Assembly (NCBI GenBank): GCA_003991915.1
Contig: RQTK01000004.1
Span: 119,126 to 183,125, forward strand
Reading direction: 5' to 3'
DNA length: 64,000 bases
Source of the DNA: Elysia chlorotica
Lineage: Eukaryota > Mollusca > Gastropoda > Plakobranchidae
Of this stretch, positions 63,156 through 64,000 are shown one piece after another. A model generated the notes under the pieces. The model saw only the letters and a program-made list of their open reading frames with translations. It was not told where the DNA came from and made no database searches. Position numbers and translations under genes: made by a program. Positions within the stretch are counted from its first letter, which is position 1; every line of letters begins with the position of its first letter.

Positions 63156-64000
63156 CAACGCGTGGCTTATCCTTTTAGCTGTCCCTTCAACTTGCAATTT
63201 TTTTTCTTCGCAACTTTTGTTTATTTTCAAACTTTATGCAGTTTTTACAACATTTTAGGTAAAATTTCGCAAAAATATGGTAATTCCTTTGTATTTTTCA
63301 CTTGAAGGCAGACAAAAAGTCACCCAGACATCTGCAGAAAGTCTGCAACTAGATCCAAAACATTTTGTAATTCTTGTATACGAGCGTTTCGATCCTAAAG
63401 AAAAATTCCTTTGGAGACGTATTAGACCACCGCATAATAATACTCCGTACAATGATTGGTTGTACTGTCTTTATCTCGATAGGAAATAATCAAATATGGA
63501 AACATTGATGATATCGGTTCCAAAAGAAATGCAATGATCAAATAAAAAGTGGGGATAGGAAGGGGTATGGGCGGGACCAACAATGTAGCATGTGCACAGA
63601 CACTCTCTTGATTTCTAATACAAAATTTGTTATCAGTCTGCCTCTACTGACAAAGACCTAACTTAACTTTCCGTTCGTTCTCCTTGATTAGTGGGAATCT
63701 CTATGTATGTCTATTTGTCTTTGTTTCTGTCTCTGTCTGTTTTTCTCTGAATGTTTCTATCGTTTATCACTAGGAAATATGCCTACTATTACACATTCTT
63801 ACATTTTTTTCACATAGCCTATATTTTCGTTCTTGCTTGATCCACTTATTTAATCTCCGCTTAGTTGATTCATCTTTAAACCTCTAGAATACTGCAATAA
63901 TAATAGTGTGTTCTTCTTCATTTATAGTTCATAACCCACCTCTAGCCCACTCAATACTCACTCTCCCCCCCCCCCCCCCCCCCCCCCCACCCGCCCCCGC
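63156..64000. other. Right end of window, no gene recognised
   Basis: AT-rich, with an unexplained 70-codon open frame at 63277-63489 (+) that resembles nothing I know. Ends in a 24-base poly-C run (63965-63988), where sequence accuracy may be poor. Confidence 0.35.

Noticed and set aside
63277..63489. 70-codon plus-strand open frame
   Set aside because: No recognised domain, no clear splice context and AT-rich codons; kept only as an unexplained frame.

Overview
The window is nuclear DNA from an animal. It is AT-rich, its genes are split by GT-AG introns, and it is full of short interspersed elements and simple repeats. Gene content and the tRNA-derived SINEs fit a lophotrochozoan, most likely a mollusc and perhaps a gastropod. 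That assignment is inference: no species-diagnostic sequence was recognised. There are no rRNA genes, intact tRNA genes, CRISPR arrays or bacterial operons.

Four protein-coding genes were reconstructed by joining exons in phase. (1) Plus strand, 139-5118: the 3' part of a PPP-family serine/threonine phosphatase, six exons, 5' end outside the window. (2) Minus strand, 47122 down to 23311: a complete 19-exon RasGAP gene of the RASAL1/RASA4 type (C2-C2-RasGAP-PH-BTK zinc), predicted 811 residues. (3) Plus strand, 47766-57511: nine 5' exons of Notchless (NLE1), covering the NLE domain and the first WD40 repeats. The C-terminal third is not in the window. (4) Minus strand, 61655-59970: the last two exons of an unrecognised membrane protein with two hydrophobic helices and a cysteine-containing C-terminal domain.

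Layout: the phosphatase and RASAL1 genes converge across an 18-kb gap (5119-23310). The plus strand of that gap changes from T-rich to A-rich near 10 kb, next to a good minus-strand poly(A) signal. This suggests two long 3' UTRs, one of about 13 kb, or non-coding RNAs. RASAL1 and NLE1 start head to head with 643 bp between start codons, probably sharing a promoter region. The membrane-protein gene lies opposite to, and downstream of, the last visible NLE1 exon. The two genes may be interleaved, or NLE1 may be broken here. The right end (62.2-63.2 kb) is a row of SINE copies.

The most unusual signal is that tandem repeats in two genes have units containing a copy of the neighbouring splice site. 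The phosphatase gene has a 91-bp array with four regularly spaced 3' splice sites. RASAL1 has a ~37-bp array with 20 copies of the exon-7 5' splice site. RASAL1 exon 18 is also flanked on both sides by partial copies of itself. Mobile elements recognised by structure include a 603-bp solo LTR with a perfect 5-bp target duplication, a hAT-like foldback element with a near-perfect 8-bp duplication, a TTAA-flanked MITE family in four introns, and many tRNA-derived SINE pieces.
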